Positions 1-12,740 of a stretch of DNA of 64,000 nt are shown here, piece by piece. The notes beneath the pieces were generated by a model. It was not told the DNA's origin. It ran no database searches and saw nothing but the letters and a program-made list of their open reading frames with translations. Source of the DNA: Euglena gracilis (lineage: Eukaryota > Euglenida > Euglenophyceae > Euglenales); assembly GCA_039621445.1 (NCBI GenBank), contig CP154954.1:65988891-66052890 (forward strand), read 5' to 3'. Position 1 is the stretch's first letter, and each line of letters starts with the position of its first letter. Made by a program: the position numbers and the translations under genes.

Positions 1-32
1 CGAGGTACACGGCCGCAGGCATGGGTCGCCAT

Positions 33-711
33 CAAGGGTTTTTTTAAAAGGGGGGTCCCGCGGGCCGGCTGGAAAAAGGTGCTGGCTGGAAAAAGGGTGT
101 TGGCTGGACCCCCGGGGGTGGGGGGTCCGGGGGGGGGGGGGGGGGCTCGAACCCGGCTGGGAGTTGTACCGGCGGGTACCCAAAAAAAAAAGCCTAAAAA
201 AGCCCAAATCCAGCTGGGTTGGCATTTTTCAGCCAAAAATAGGAGGTGAAACCCCCCAAAAAACACCCCCAAAAACGCCATTTTTGGGGGGCCAATTTTG
301 ACCCCATTTTCAAAAAATTTCGGCGCTTTGCGCCGAAATTTTGTACGGTTCAGTACGGGAAATCCCTATGGGTAGCAGCTGGGAGGGGTCGGCCACCTTC
401 CTCCCACCCCAACCCCATCCTGGTGGGTGGGAGGTCCAATCCCTCCAACCACCCCTTCCCGACCTTCCATGGGTCCCGGGATTTAGGTCGAAATTCCCCT
501 TCGACGCCGAATTCTTCCTTGCGCGATGCCATAATGGGGGGTCGAACCCTCCACTTTCCAGCCTGGCTTTTCCGGGATGGACCCAAATTTCGACGGACCC
601 GGGAGGGGGTCTGCAGCCCAGCTGCAGACCTGTGCTGTCTGGAAAAAAAGGTGCTGGCTGGCTGGAGCCCTCCCCCGGGGTTGGGTCCCCTCTGGCTCAA
701 GAAAACCTTTG
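33..711. mobile_element. Hairpin element with 8-bp target duplication (CAA...TTG ends)
   Basis: The ends CAAGGGTTTTTTTAAAAGG and AAGAAAACCTTTG are inverted repeats. The 8 bp GTCGCCAT occurs at 25-32 and again at 712-719. Ends are CAA...TTG instead of CAG...CTG, a change on both sides that keeps the pairing. The internal ORFs are repeat shadows. Confidence 0.85.
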
Positions 712-1289
712 GTCGCCATGGCTGAGAGACATTGGGAAACATTCCCCAACCAGGCTTCGATCTAAGACCCCCAGGGGGGTCCCATCCAGCCCACCGTGGG
801 ATCCCGGGGACAGACCCCGTGGGGACCAGACCCACCAACCCACCCAGCCCCTCTCTCCTCGGCGTCTGCCGAGTTAAAAGGAAGCCTGACCCCAATCCTC
901 ACCCTACCCAAACCGTGGGGCGTGGGGTGGGGAAGTGTGGGGCGCTATTGGAGCCTGGTGTGTCCCACATGTGCCGCATCAAGAGAACGGTTAAAGGAGT
1001 TCCAGAATGACCCGACCAAGGTTAGCCTCGCTGCCTGGATGCAGATGGTCATGGCGGCCACGGGGAGCATAGACCCGGGCCACGCACCCTGCCTGCCCTC
1101 CTTCAGGCGCATTGCTGCATTTTCTCATTTTTTGTTTCATAAATATATTTCATATTTCTATTATACATACGTGTGTGTGTGTGTGTGTGTAATACACACA
1201 CACATTTTTTGTTTTATAAATATATTTCATATTTCTATTTATAAAAAATATGTGTGTGTGTAATACACACGCACACACACATACATAAA

Positions 1290-4200
1290 CATATGGCAGG
1301 AGGGACGTTTACTACCCCCCTAGGGGGGTGGCTGAGCTCTTATCTCTTTAGAGTAAGAGCGAAGCTTACACATGGGGAAAAGGGGGGGTCGGACCCGCCC
1401 CTCCCCCCCCCGCCCCTGGGTAGACCGTGAAAACGCGGATTATCACCATGATACGGGCTCCGTTCCAGGAATTTCATTTTTCAGTCACAAGCGACTGGAT
1501 TTCTAGTTTCCGAATCACCTCCATTTGACCCCCAACTCCCAGCCAGGCCCGAGTTATTCACGCACGAAGGGGTCCAAACTAGGTAGGATTGGCCCGCCCC
1601 ACCCCCCCCCCTCTTCCGATTCTGCCATTTCGCCGGGGTCCAAAAATCGGTCAAAATTTTTTTTTCGACAATATCTCGAGAAAACGTACATAATTTCCGG
1701 AAATATCGGTCTGACAAAATGTACCCCCGGAGACCCTCTATCGCCCCCCGTTCGCCATTTTGGCCGCCGACATGCCTGGCCCGTGTTCCGGCGCGCTTTT
1801 GCGGCCCAAAACGGCCATTTTGGGGTGTTTTTTGGGCCGTTTGTTGCTCAAAAAATTGGGTTTTCAAAATATCTCGACAATGAAGCAAAATCAAAGAAAA
1901 TGTCCGGAGAGCAAAAATAAAGCCGTTGGAATGCCCTATCTAACCATGTTTTTCATTCCCCCAACCAGGACAGAACAGGAAGGCCTGGTGGGGGGGGATC
2001 GCTCCCCCCCCCACCCGGGAGGGGGTGGGGTGGGTCGACCCCCCCACACCCACCACAGCATTTTCACCGATTTCGGGAAAAGATATTGGCCGGAAAATTT
2101 TTTGAAAGTTTTGTTGAAAAATGAACCCAAAACATATGATTTTTTGACGGAAAACCACATTTTTTCACAAAAAAAATAACAAAAACTTCAGGGTTAAAAA
2201 TTGGTACTTTTTAGGGGGGGGGGGGTGAAAAAATGCAGGTCAAAAAAGTGGACCAAATTTTGGCACAATCAAATTTTACTGACATTTTTTCTCGTTGAAA
2301 TTTTTTGCACTTTCAATGGCATTTTTTTGCTTCAAAAACCTCTCAAAATCAACATTTTGAGAAAATGTTGATTTTTGGAAGGTGTGAAAAAAAGGGGTTT
2401 TGAGGGGTTTTGGGGGGGGCCTCCCACATGGGTCCCAAAGTGGGTCAAAAAGACACCCGGCGCCGAAGGCGCCGGAAAATCTTTTCGGGTCCGAAATTGG
2501 TACTCCCGGAAATACGGGAAGAGGTGGGTGGTCGACCCCCCCCCCCACCCACCATGCAGGGGGTGGGGGGGGGGTCGACCCCCCCCCCCCACCCACCACC
2601 CTGGCTGTTCGGCCGCTTCCCGTTCTGCCCTGCCCCCAACTCTTCGTGCAGCCCGAGTTCCGGCCATTTTCGGGAGTTGCGGGGAATTCAAAATACTGTT
2701 ATGTTAGATAGGGCATTCTAAGTTCTTCAATATAGGTCTCCGGACTTTTCTTTCGATTTTGCTTCATTTCCGAGATTTGAAAACCTCTATTTTTTGGACA
2801 GAAAATAGCCCAAAATGGCCTCTGAAATGGGCCAAAATGGCCCCGCCTAGCCCGAAATATGGTCGATTTACGGCCCAAAACAGCCCAGCAGGCTGGCGAC
2901 TTAGCCGCTTTCCGCCCATTTTTGGGCCAAAAAAATCAATTTTTCTAAACTTGTTCAAAAATGGTGGAGAATCAAAGGAAATGCCCAGAAACCTAAATTG
3001 AAGCCCTTAAATTGCCCTATCTAACAATATTTTGATTTCCTTGCAACTCCCCGCCTAGCCCGAGTCATGCCCATTTTTTTGGCCGATTTTGGCCGTTTTG
3101 TACAGTTTTGGCCTAATGCGACTTTGCCATTTTCGGCCATTTTTGGTCAAAAAAAATTCGAAACAAATCGAAACAAAATTGCCCGAAACGATATTTTTTT
3201 GGCCTCCCGGACCCAGAAAACCTGTTTTCGAGCCCCAAATGAGCGTTTTTCACCCCCCCTGGCCCCCCATTTTGGGGCCGAAACCCATGGACTTTGGGTC
3301 AAACCCGGGTCAAAAAAGTCGAAAAAAATCGAAAAATTTTTTGCCTGAAACGATGTTTGTTGGCCCGGACCCGGAAAACCTGTTTTCGGGCCCAAACTGA
3401 GCGTTTTCCGACCCCCCCCCCCGGGCCCGCTGTTTTGGGCCCGAAACCCATTGACTTTGGGTCAAAAGGGGTCAAAAAAAAGTCGAAAAAATCCTATAAA
3501 ACGGGTATGGGGTGTATGGGGGGGGATCGCTGAGCTCTTATCCCTTTATGGGTAAGAGCGAAGAGAGTAGCTTTTGAGCAAATTTTTTCCCGATTTTTTT
3601 CAACTTTTTGACCCATTTTTTGACCCAAAGTCAATGATGGGTTTCGGACCCAAAACGGGGCTCTGGCGGGTTGAAAAACCCTCATTTTCGGCTCAAAAAC
3701 AGGTTTTCCGGGTCCGGAAGGCCAGGCCAAAAAACATGGTTTTGCGCAAAAAAAATTTTCAATTTTTCGACTTTTTTGCCCCGTTTTTGACCCAAAGTCA
3801 ATGGGTTTCGGGCCCAAAATGGGGCGCGGGGGGTCGGAAAACGCTCATCTTCGGCTCAAAAACAGTTTTTCCATGACCGGGAGGTTTCGCGCAAAAAAAC
3901 AACATTTTTTTCGATTTTTTTAGACTTTTTTGACCCGTTTTTAACCCAAAGTCAATGATGGGGCTCGGGCCCAAAACGGGGCGCTGGTGGGTCGAAAAAC
4001 GTTCATTTTCGGCTCAAAAACAGTTTTTCCGGGAGGCCAAAAAACATGGTTTTGCGCATAAAATTTTTTCGATTTTTTCGATTATTTGACCCGTTTTTGA
4101 TCCAAAGTCAATGGGTTTCGGGCCCAAAATGGGGCGCGGGGGGGGGGGGTCGGAAAACGCTCATTTTTGGCTCAAAAACAGTTTTTTTCATGACCGGGAG

Positions 4201-5200
4201 TTCAAAAAACATGGTTTCGTGCAAAAAAAACATTTTTTCCATTTTTTCGGCTTTTTTGACCCGTTTTTGACCCAAAGTCAATGATGGGGTTCGGGCCCAA
4301 AACGGGGCGCTGGCGGGTCGAAAGACGCTCATTTTCGGCTCAAAAACAGTTTTTCCGGGTCCGGGAGGCCAAAAAAACATGGTTTCAGACAAAAAAAATT
4401 TTCGACCAAAATGGTCAAAACGGCTAAATCGAAACAAACCAAAAACTCCCTGAAATGGGCCAAAATTGGCCGAAAAATGGCCATACGTCAGGATATACGA
4501 AGAGTTGGGGGAAAAGTCATCCATGGTTGGATAGGGCATTCCAACGGCTTCATTTTTGCTCTCCGGACATTTTCTTTGATTTTGCTTCTTTGTCGAAATA
4601 TTTTGAAAAAAATCGATTTTTTGACCAAAAAAAACGGCCCAAAAAACACCCCAAAATGGCCGTTTTGGGCCGCAAAAGCGCGCCGGAACACGGGCCAGGC
4701 GTGTCGGCGGCCAAAACGGCGAACGGGGGGCGATAGAGAGCCTCCGGGGGTACATTTCGTCAGACCGACAGCTCCGGAAATTATGTACGTTTTCTCGAGA
4801 TATTGTCGAAAAAATGATTTTTTGACCAATTTTTGAACCCCAGCGAAATGGCAGAGTCGGAAGAGGGGGGGGGGTGGGGCGGGCCAATCCTACCTAGTTT
4901 GGACCCCTTCGTGCGTGAATAACTCGGGCCTGGCTGGGAGTTGGGGGTCAAACGGAGGTGATTCGGAAACTAGAAATCCAGTCGCTCACAACTGGAAAAA
5001 AAAATTCGAACGGGAACGGAGCTGGGATCATGGTGATAATCGCCTGTTCCCGAGGTGGTCCCAACCAGGGGGGGGGAAGGGGGGTTGGACCCCACCTTTT
5101 CCCCATGTGTAAGCTTCACTCTTACCCATGAATGGATCAGAGCTCAGCGACCCCCCCCAGGGGGAGGCATTAAACTTCCCACCTGCCTTATACGCACACA
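1290..5200. mobile_element. 3.9 kb fold-back element
   Basis: The segment 1315-1955 is repeated in inverted order at about 4520-5165, roughly 90% alike by eye over 490 bp and then patchier. Examples: GGATAGGGCATTCCAACGGC at 4528 against its complement near 1920-1945, and GTACGTTTTCTCGAGATATT against its complement near 1670-1690. The outermost parts (GGCAGGAGGGACGTTTA and TAAACTTCCCACCTGCC) abut GT/AC repeats at both ends. The core (2.0-4.4 kb) has smaller inverted repeats and no protein-coding homology. Confidence 0.8.
3190..4390. repeat. Inverted tandem array inside the fold-back element
   Basis: Units of about 150-250 bp share GACCCAAAGTCAATGGGTTT, GGGCCCAAAATGGGGCGC and GCTCATTTTCGGCTCAAAAA. 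Copies run one way from 3190 to 3500 and the opposite way from 3560 to 4390, about a spacer near 3520-3560. No coding signal. Confidence 0.75.
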
Positions 5201-5212
5201 CACACACACATA

Positions 5213-5517
<305 letters not shown>

Positions 5518-5589
5518 TGATTCACACATAGGAGGGATTGGGTAAGCGGTTAGTGCAGTGGGCAAGGGACCCATGGGTGAAGTTCTCAC

Positions 5590-5945
5590 CCGTGGGGTTC
5601 CTTGCCCACCACCATACCATAGCTTAGCGACCTCGGGAGGGGGGGGGTCACTTTCCAGGCTGAAAAAAACAAGTCAGACACTTATTCCCCCCCAAAAAAA
5701 CCGTCAGTCACTTTACCCCCCCCCTGGGGGGGATCGGCCACTCTTCAGGAGGCAATGAACATTTGCCAAAAAGTCTCAAAAATTCCAAAGAATTTCCGGC
5801 GCCTTCGGTGCCAGGCCAACCACTTTTCATTTTTGGGCTTACCCTACCCCTAGGCTCTGGGTCAGAAAACCAATCAGTCACTCTGAAAAAACCAGTCAGT
5901 CACCCCCCCCTGGGGGGTGGGGTGGGACAGGTGATAAGCAATGGC
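5590..5945. mobile_element. Hairpin element, CCATTGCTTACC-type ends
   Basis: Begins CCATAGCTTAGCGACC, holds several AACCAGTCAGTCAC motifs and ends GATAAGCAATGG. Related copies lie near 11580-11870, 28915-29245 and 47085-47375. Confidence 0.55.
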
Positions 5946-6208
5946 ATGCCCACCGCACACACCGACGATTCAGCCTGGGTGACAGGTTCCTGGGCAAAGA
6001 GGCCATATGACGACTTCCGGGGAAGGTGAAAACAAATGGGGATGACAACCTTGGGGGGCGGGGGTATGCATTAGTCCAAAACTCCCGACCGATGACAGCG
6101 AAGACCGAAGTCCATTCCTGCTGCGATTTGAAATGGGGATCAAGCCTTTGACCATGCCCGTCGATGTTGGGGGGGGGGGGACGTCCGCCCGCCAGAATGG
6201 CACTGGGC

Positions 6209-6340
6209 AGGGTGCGCGCCCCGGGGTGAGGCTCATCCGGTAGGGGGCGAGCTGCGCCACGAGGGGGAACAGCACGCAACACGCGGTGGTGATGCGGGTC
6301 GCCCCGATCGGGGGCAGGCTGCCGCCCACCCGCCACGAGA
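6209..6340 (-). CDS. Membrane-protein exon candidate
   Basis: Reads SWRVGGSLPPIGATRITTAC and then CVLFPLVAQLAPYRMSL. Nearly every codon ends in G or C. It starts after CTGACGGC and ends before GCCCAGTG, both nonconventional-intron marks. Confidence 0.55.
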
Positions 6341-8384
6341 GCCGTCAGAGACACCCCCTCCCCAGGAAATTAATACAGGAATTCCAAAAATTCGTGGTGA
6401 CGACTCATTTGTGCTACAAAAAATTCGTGCTTATGCGTGCTACATTTTTATCTTTCTTGACAAAACAGCAGCACATTTATGACAACACATTTTTTGATGT
6501 TTGTGGTAGTTTGCAGGATTTTTGGAGAAATCTGCAGAATTTTGCAGAATCAAGCAAAAAAAGGTACAGGTGGCTGGATCAAGCTCAATTTTATTTGGCA
6601 TCGGTGGCTACTTAGACCGTTTTCACAGTTTCAGCGCAGGATGACTTTTTTTTGAAAATCAGTTTCATAGTCAAGCAGGTAGACAGTCATCCCTGAGCAA
6701 ACGAGCACCTGCGCAACAAATTCTATGGCGGAGGAAATGACTTTCAACAGGCAGCGATCAAATGCTAGACCCCCCCTTGCCAACAGTCCCACACCATGTC
6801 CCACTATACCTGTAAATGAGACAGGGTGGAGGGGGTCCGCAATTCCTTTACCCATAGCCCGGGTATGCGACAAGGCGGTGCATCGTCCCCACATCCGCAG
6901 GCCGCGGCGGCCGGCCTGGGTTTGCCCTTCACGCGGACCATCGCAAAGTACTCGCGGATCGCCACCAGCGCCGTCAGGGACAGCATGGTGGACAGGCAGA
7001 AGCCCCCCGACACCGCCGCCACAATCCCCACCGCCCTCCTGTTGTCCACTGCCCACGGCCCCCTCAACCACTTGGGGCAGAGGCTGTCCAGGACCCACCA
7101 GGAGGGGGGGGGGCAACAACCACCCACCCCCTGTGTGGGGGCTCGGGGGGGGGGGGACCCAGGTTTGTTTGGGCGGGGAGGGGGGAGGGGGGGTTGGTCA
7201 AAGGATTCCGAGGTGAGAGAGGGGGCTGGTCTTTCCCTTCTGTGCCTGAGTTCTTAAACGAAAACTTCGAAGTACGCCGAAAATCAAGAGGGGCAGATTT
7301 GGGTGCTCAAGCGCCTGTCGAGGGGGCAACCCCGGGATGGGGGGCAAACCCTTCACCTGCACCATCGGAATTCCTCCCTGACAGCCACTCTGTCAGGAAC
7401 CAACTCACCATGGAGAGGGAGACCAGTTAGAAGCACCCAAAGGAAACAGCATCGCAAGAAATGCACAACCACCGAAGGCACGTCTCTCGTTGCCTCGATA
7501 TCCAGGAAACCCGAAAACACAGCAACAGGTGTCCGCGTTCCCCTGTCTTTTGCCACAGGCTGCCGGGATGGACGATATCGGGGGGTGGGGAGATCGGGGG
7601 CTTCAACAGGAGCCCGGCCCACACCGCGCCGAGGCACAGCGCGGTGGTGACCCGCAGGTACTGCGGCAACTTCCGCTTCGGGGGGCCAGGCAGCGGGTCG
7701 CCGGCCGCGGATCCCTCGACGTCCGGGTCCGCTGCGCCGTCAGTGGGCACGGCCGATGGTCGGGGATTGCGGCCACAACACAACAATGGTCCGATCGGCC
7801 CTGGGTGGTGGCGCCGGCATCGGGTTGGGTCCAGAGGGTCCCTTGGGCCCTCAAAGGAGAGTGGGGAGATAGCGCGGCCACCCAGGGGTGTGTCTCGCCT
7901 CCGAGGCACGATCACCGAACAGTTGGTTAGAACCGGGGAGGACCCAGACGGTTTGCAAACACACAAATCTTCCAGGAGGGGGTGGGCAGGTAAGGCGTCG
8001 CCTACTCTGCCTCCTCCACCAAACCAAGGTCTGGTGGAACCTGATGGTACCTGATGGTACTGGTTGACACCGACCTCTGCCTGCCTGAAGACTGCAATGC
8101 AGCGTGTGGAAGTGAATGGGGCAGCCCCACCTTTCCACCTTTCCCACTTGCTGCAGTGGAACTGTCCTCCCCTGCTGCGCCTGCATGGTCCGCAAGGAAC
8201 CCTCTGGGAGGGCTCTCAGGCTCTGCACTCCCTGCATCGTAGCGAGGATGGTGCGCGGCTTTGGCTGCAGGGGATCCACGTCATACATTCACTTGGTAGC
8301 ACACAAACTCCCGCCCAATCACACACAGACACGTATCGCATGCACACCAAGCACACATCACACGCACACGTGTGCGCACGCAGG

Positions 8385-8437
<53 letters not shown>

Positions 8438-11400
8438 CACCACACATACACACAAAACACGTCACACATGTACACATATTGCACAGGCACATGCACATCA
8501 CACACACTTACAAATCACTCACACACATGCACACATCACAGACATCATACACCCAAGGCACACCAAAAACCGTCAAAAATCCTTCGAATTCTTCATCTGC
8601 CAGCCTGCAACAGGCCATTGACCATTCCTCCATCAGAGGGGAGGGGGCAAGAGCCTCACTCTTGAGCAGCGGCCAAGTGAATGCAGAGGCGAGGTCGCGG
8701 AGGCGCCGCAGCCCCCGGGCGGCGATGGCGTACAGCCGGTCCCGGAGGGTGGGGCAGGGGGAGGGCGGGGGTTGGGTGGAGGGCGCCGGGCTGGAGTGCA
8801 CTCTGTGGCCTGCCCGATTTTTTTATGTGCCTGTTATCCCCTCATGGTTTCCTTTTTGTGTTTGCGTTTTTTGTGTGTTTGCACCCGTCCCCCCCTTGCC
8901 ACCCAATGGGTTCCTACAGCCCACCCCCTGACTTGCAGCCCCCGGTGGTCAGTATTTAGGGGTGGTTGGTGGGCGGGGGGGGGGGGGGCAATAGTAGTAG
9001 TAAAATAGTATACTAATAGTAGTTTTGCAGGACTTACAATAATGGTGCTGGCTGGATCAAAAAACAAATCTGCAGAAAATTATTTGAAACTGAAATTGAT
9101 TCAGAGCTTTTTTAAAAAAAAGTTCATGTCATTTCTGGTTCTTTCTGCGAGAGTCGCCCTCTGTGGCTCCAAAGCATCCCAACAGTCCCAAGGGCAGTAA
9201 CAAGACTGACAACGATCAGCTGCAGGGAGTTGCCATGAGGGTACCGGACACAAATGAACCCAGCCCACCCTGAAACTGCCTGTCATTTAACAACAATATG
9301 AAGAATGTTCCTGAAAATAGGGGGATCAATATCGTTTCGGGGAAGGGAAGGAGAACTGTTGGTTAAAAAACTAACATGTGATCAAGAAAATTGATTTCGC
9401 GCGTTAGGTTGGGCGGGAAGCGAAAAAAAGGCCCAATGAGAGCTTCTGGTAGGTTGGATTCAAGGGTGGGGTTTGTCAGGGCTTATCTAACCCTCCAGAC
9501 AATGTCCTATAATGACAGTTCTTAACAATACCTGACAGTTTCTTATGATGACAGTCCCAGACAGTGCCTGTACGACAGCTGGCAGTTCCAGTGACTGTGG
9601 CAGGTTCCCAGGTATGACGCTTCAGGGGCAATCAGTTGTTGGGCAGGCTTCTTTTAAGCCCCCCCCCCCCCCACCCAGCCCAGAAAGGGACCCCCCGCGG
9701 GGGGGGGGGGGGGGACGCAACATGGACCCTCAAAAAACGCGACGCAAAAAAACGCAAACAGAAATAAAAAAAAACACAAATTGCATGTAAATTCCTTCAG
9801 GAGCTCCCCCAGGATGATTTTTCACAGTCAAAAAAATTCTTCCAGCAAAAAAAACCAAAAATTGCCGGAAAAAAACAACCAAAACAAACAAAAAACAGCA
9901 AAAAACCCCCGCATATTTCGCCACAATCGAAAAACACAAAAAAAAAGACGCAAAACCCGCATTTGCATTCCTTCCCCGGAGTTTTTGGGGGGGCCTCCCC
10001 CGGAGGACCCCCCCCCCAAAAAATCGGGCCATCTGAGGTCACTTCCCAAAAAAAAATTTCGGCGCTTTGCGCCGAAACCCATACCCGGGCCTCTGGCCCG
10101 GCCCGCCCAGACCCCCCCCCCCGGGTTTGGGCCCAGCCCCCCCCCCCCCCCCCCCCCCCCCCCGGGGGGGGGGGGGGGGTTCTGACCTGGCACGCTGCCT
10201 GCTGTTGGCGCCTCCCTGGCCGCAGCCCACAGCAGGGGAGGGGCGCTCGCCGGCACGGCCAGGGCGAGCGGGGCGGCGGCAGACCCCGGCGGGGGCCGGC
10301 GGAGTGGCGCGGCCGGGCCGGGGTGGAGCGGTGCCCGGGGATGCGGGCATGGCTTGCAGCTCGTTAAGAACGAAGTGAGAAAAACACACCTTCTTTTTTA
10401 AAAAAAAGCCTTTAATTTTTTTTTAAAACAACAACATGTATATACATATATACACATATATATGCACACATCTATATGCATATACACACACATACATCGA
10501 TGAACACACCAATGTGCATACACGCACACACACACATATATACACATCTATGTGCATACACACATATACATAAACATGTATTTTTTTTAAAATAAAAAAA
10601 CGCAAGCTATGGCTGTGGGCGAGGGGTGGGGAGGGCAGGGGCCAGGTGGCCAGGCGGCGTCAGGGCGGGGGGGGGGCGGCCAGCGGGGGGGGGGGGCCCA
10701 ACCGTCTCTAGAAGTTGTCACCTGACACCCCGGGAAACTGTCATCGGACAGGACAGGTGGGCCAGCAGTGGTGACGAGGATAATTCGGGGTGGCCAAACG
10801 TTGGGCGGCAAATTCGAGGAATGGAACGGACGGAGCTCGGGGCATTCCACCCGGGGGGTCCCGCCCTGGCTACCACCACGATGGCGGCGTGTGAGCCGGG
10901 CAGCGGCGGCAGCCAATGGCTACGGTCCGGCGGTGGGAGCATGAGGGCGGGCCTCCGTTGCAGGGAACACGACGAACCATTCAAGCTGTATGCATCGCGT
11001 GTGCATCTGATGCGCACGTCGTCTTATTCTGACCTGAATTTCTCGTGAACACTTCCTTTTGAGTTGGACAAGTGGTCAGAGGTTCACTCACCTAACACCA
11101 GCTCCAAAGTCCTCGTCACTGTCAAGAAAGACATTGTCTGACCACCCCCCAGGGGGTCCGATCCATTCCATTGCTTACCGCGCATATGGCACGAAGTGGG
11201 GCCCCTCACCCTGGGGTGGGGGGGGTGGGGGGGTGAGGTATGGGGTGTGGGGGGGAGTGTATGGGAATGTTGTTGATGAGGTTGGTTGGCAAAAGGGGGT
11301 GCAGTAACGTCCCCCGATTTCCCCGCAAAATAAGTGGCTAGACAAGAGAGATGAGGATTATTTCAGTTGCCGGGGGGGGGGAGGTCCAGGGGGGCGGGAG

Positions 11401-12740
11401 CCCCCCCCCCCCGGGCACTTGAACAATTGAATACGTTCCGCGATTTGCCCACAAAATGATCGATCAGAAGAAACAACACCCATATTTCCGGGGCTATGGT
11501 GGGTGAGGGGGGGGGTGGGGGTGAGGGTGAGGGGTGGGTGAGGGTGAGGGGTGGGTGAGGGGGCCCCACTTTGTGCCATGACTCGCTTACCGACCTGGAG
11601 GGGTCACTCTCCACTTTCAAAAAGCCAGTCAGTCACTTTTCAGAAACCAGTTCTCCACTTCCCCCGCCCAATTGGCAAATATGGCAGAAAAAAAAGATTT
11701 TGGCCGAAAATTCCATAAAATTCCCGCCTTCAGAGCTGGGTGGCCACTTTCAGCCAATCCTGGCCAACCCCACCACCCTTTGGGGTGAGGGGTCAGGAAC
11801 CCTCCAAAAACCAGTGAGTCTCTTCTGAAAACCCAGTCAAATCGCCCCTGGGGGGGGTGGTTGGACGCACCTTAAGCAATGGTGCGGTGTGATCCCTCCT
11901 CCGGGCTTCTCATAAATCTCGTGGGGTATCAACCCACTTGACCAAGAAATCCCACCAGAGGAGACCCCCCCCCTAAAGCGCAAGGCACCTCACCAGCTGA
12001 GAGTTGGCCCACAGATGCACACTCCCCGGCAATAAAGCGCACTGGTGGACAGGCGACCTTCCATACTCACTGATTTTCGAAGAAATTCTCGCGACGCAGA
12101 TTTCCAGTGCGTGTCACTCAACAAAAACAGGGGTGCAATTAATTTATGCAATGAATGCAAATGTCGAACCCCCCTTCAATTCGGGAAAGGAAACCCTCGC
12201 CGAAGTTAGCAAATTCTGAAAGTGATAAATCATACTTCAAAAACCATTAAAAAAGGAGGAGGTAGCGGATATGCTGGGCCTGCGATGGGCACGAAAATGC
12301 ACTCCGGGGAGCTGAGGGGCCCAGGAGGGAGTGAAGCAGAAGGGGCTTTCTGGTGCTGGCGGACAAAATAGGAAACTGTCAGCAGTTCTGGAGAACACTG
12401 ACGAACTCCTACATTGACAGGTCGGCCAGTTCTGGGGGCCATGGTCGATTGCCCAGCCGAGACTTAACTCCTTTCCGGGCAGAGTAATTTCTGTGGAAAT
12501 CACTGAATATTCACCCGGAGAGGCCAGAAGATACCATGGACCCCGACAAATTCCAGGAAGGGGGGGTCACTAAAAATCACAGGCTCAGGTGCCTCAAAAG
12601 GTTCACAGAGCCCCGGCCCGAAGACGCCCAGCACAGCGCCGCCCCGAGCCACGCTGCAGCCACCGCAGCCCACAGCCTCCATTGGGCGGCCGCGGGCAAC
12701 GATCCGGAGGCGAAGCGGCCGGCGGGGTGGGGGTGAAGGA
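6209..12740 (-). CDS. Unrecognised multi-pass membrane protein, fragmentary
   Basis: Several short stretches on the minus strand have strongly G/C third positions and hydrophobic segments like the exons of the other genes: about 12600-12740 (QWRLWAAVAAAWLGAALCW), 8684-8749, 7608-7775, 6922-7083 and 6209-6340. Their ends show the same CAG/CTG marks. I do not recognise the family, and the fragments may belong to more than one gene. No start or stop was identified. What can be said is that it is probably an integral membrane protein with at least four hydrophobic helices and a Pro/Asp-rich loop before the LRVTTALCLG helix. Confidence 0.4.
6922..7083 (-). CDS. Membrane-protein exon candidate
   Basis: Reads CPKWLRGPWAVDNRRAVGIV, then a long hydrophobic stretch (AAVSGGFCLSTMLSLTALVA) and REYFAMVRVKG. 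It starts after CTGGACAG (both a CTG mark and an AG) and ends before ACCCAGGC. Confidence 0.55.
7608..7775 (-). CDS. Membrane-protein exon candidate
   Basis: Reads DGAADPDVEGSAAGDPLPGP, then KLPQYLRVTTALCLGAVWAG. A GT at the lower end keeps frame with the 6922-7083 exon. The upper end is unknown. Confidence 0.45.
8370..8560. repeat. CA-rich simple repeat
   Basis: An uninterrupted (CA)n core of about 50 bp at 8388-8436 with degenerate CA-rich flanks. Confidence 0.95.
8684..8749 (-). CDS. Membrane-protein exon candidate
   Basis: Reads LRDRLYAIAARGLRRLRDLA, an amphipathic Arg/Leu helix. It starts after CTGCCCCA. The lower end is not resolved. Confidence 0.35.
9644..10201. mobile_element. Possible CAG...CTG element
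   Basis: Begins CAGGCTTCTTTTAAG and ends ACGCTGCCTG, with flanks TTGTTGGG and CTGTTGGC (6 of 8 alike). The terminal inverted repeat is weak. The interior carries TTCGGCGCTTTGCGCCGAAA and long G/C runs. Confidence 0.35.
11580..11870. mobile_element. Hairpin element, CGCTTACCGACC-type
   Basis: Begins CTCGCTTACCGACC, contains AGCCAGTCAGTCAC and ends CCTTAAGCAATGG. Same family as 5590-5945. No clear flanking duplication was found. Confidence 0.5.
12600..12740 (-). CDS. Membrane-helix exon candidate
   Basis: Reads FASGSLPAAAQWRLWAAVAA and AWLGAALCWASSG, a probable transmembrane helix. Another frame here is also open (MEAVGCGGCSVARGG), so the choice rests only on hydrophobicity. Confidence 0.3.

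Noticed and set aside
4108-4887. 259-codon ORF on the minus strand
   Set aside because: Crosses the inverted arm and tandem array of the fold-back element; repeated motifs follow the DNA repeats and no protein family is seen.
5540-5612. Possible tRNA-derived sequence (GGTTAGTGCAGTGGGCAAGG, later GGGGTTCC)
   Set aside because: No full cloverleaf could be drawn and the B-box is incomplete.
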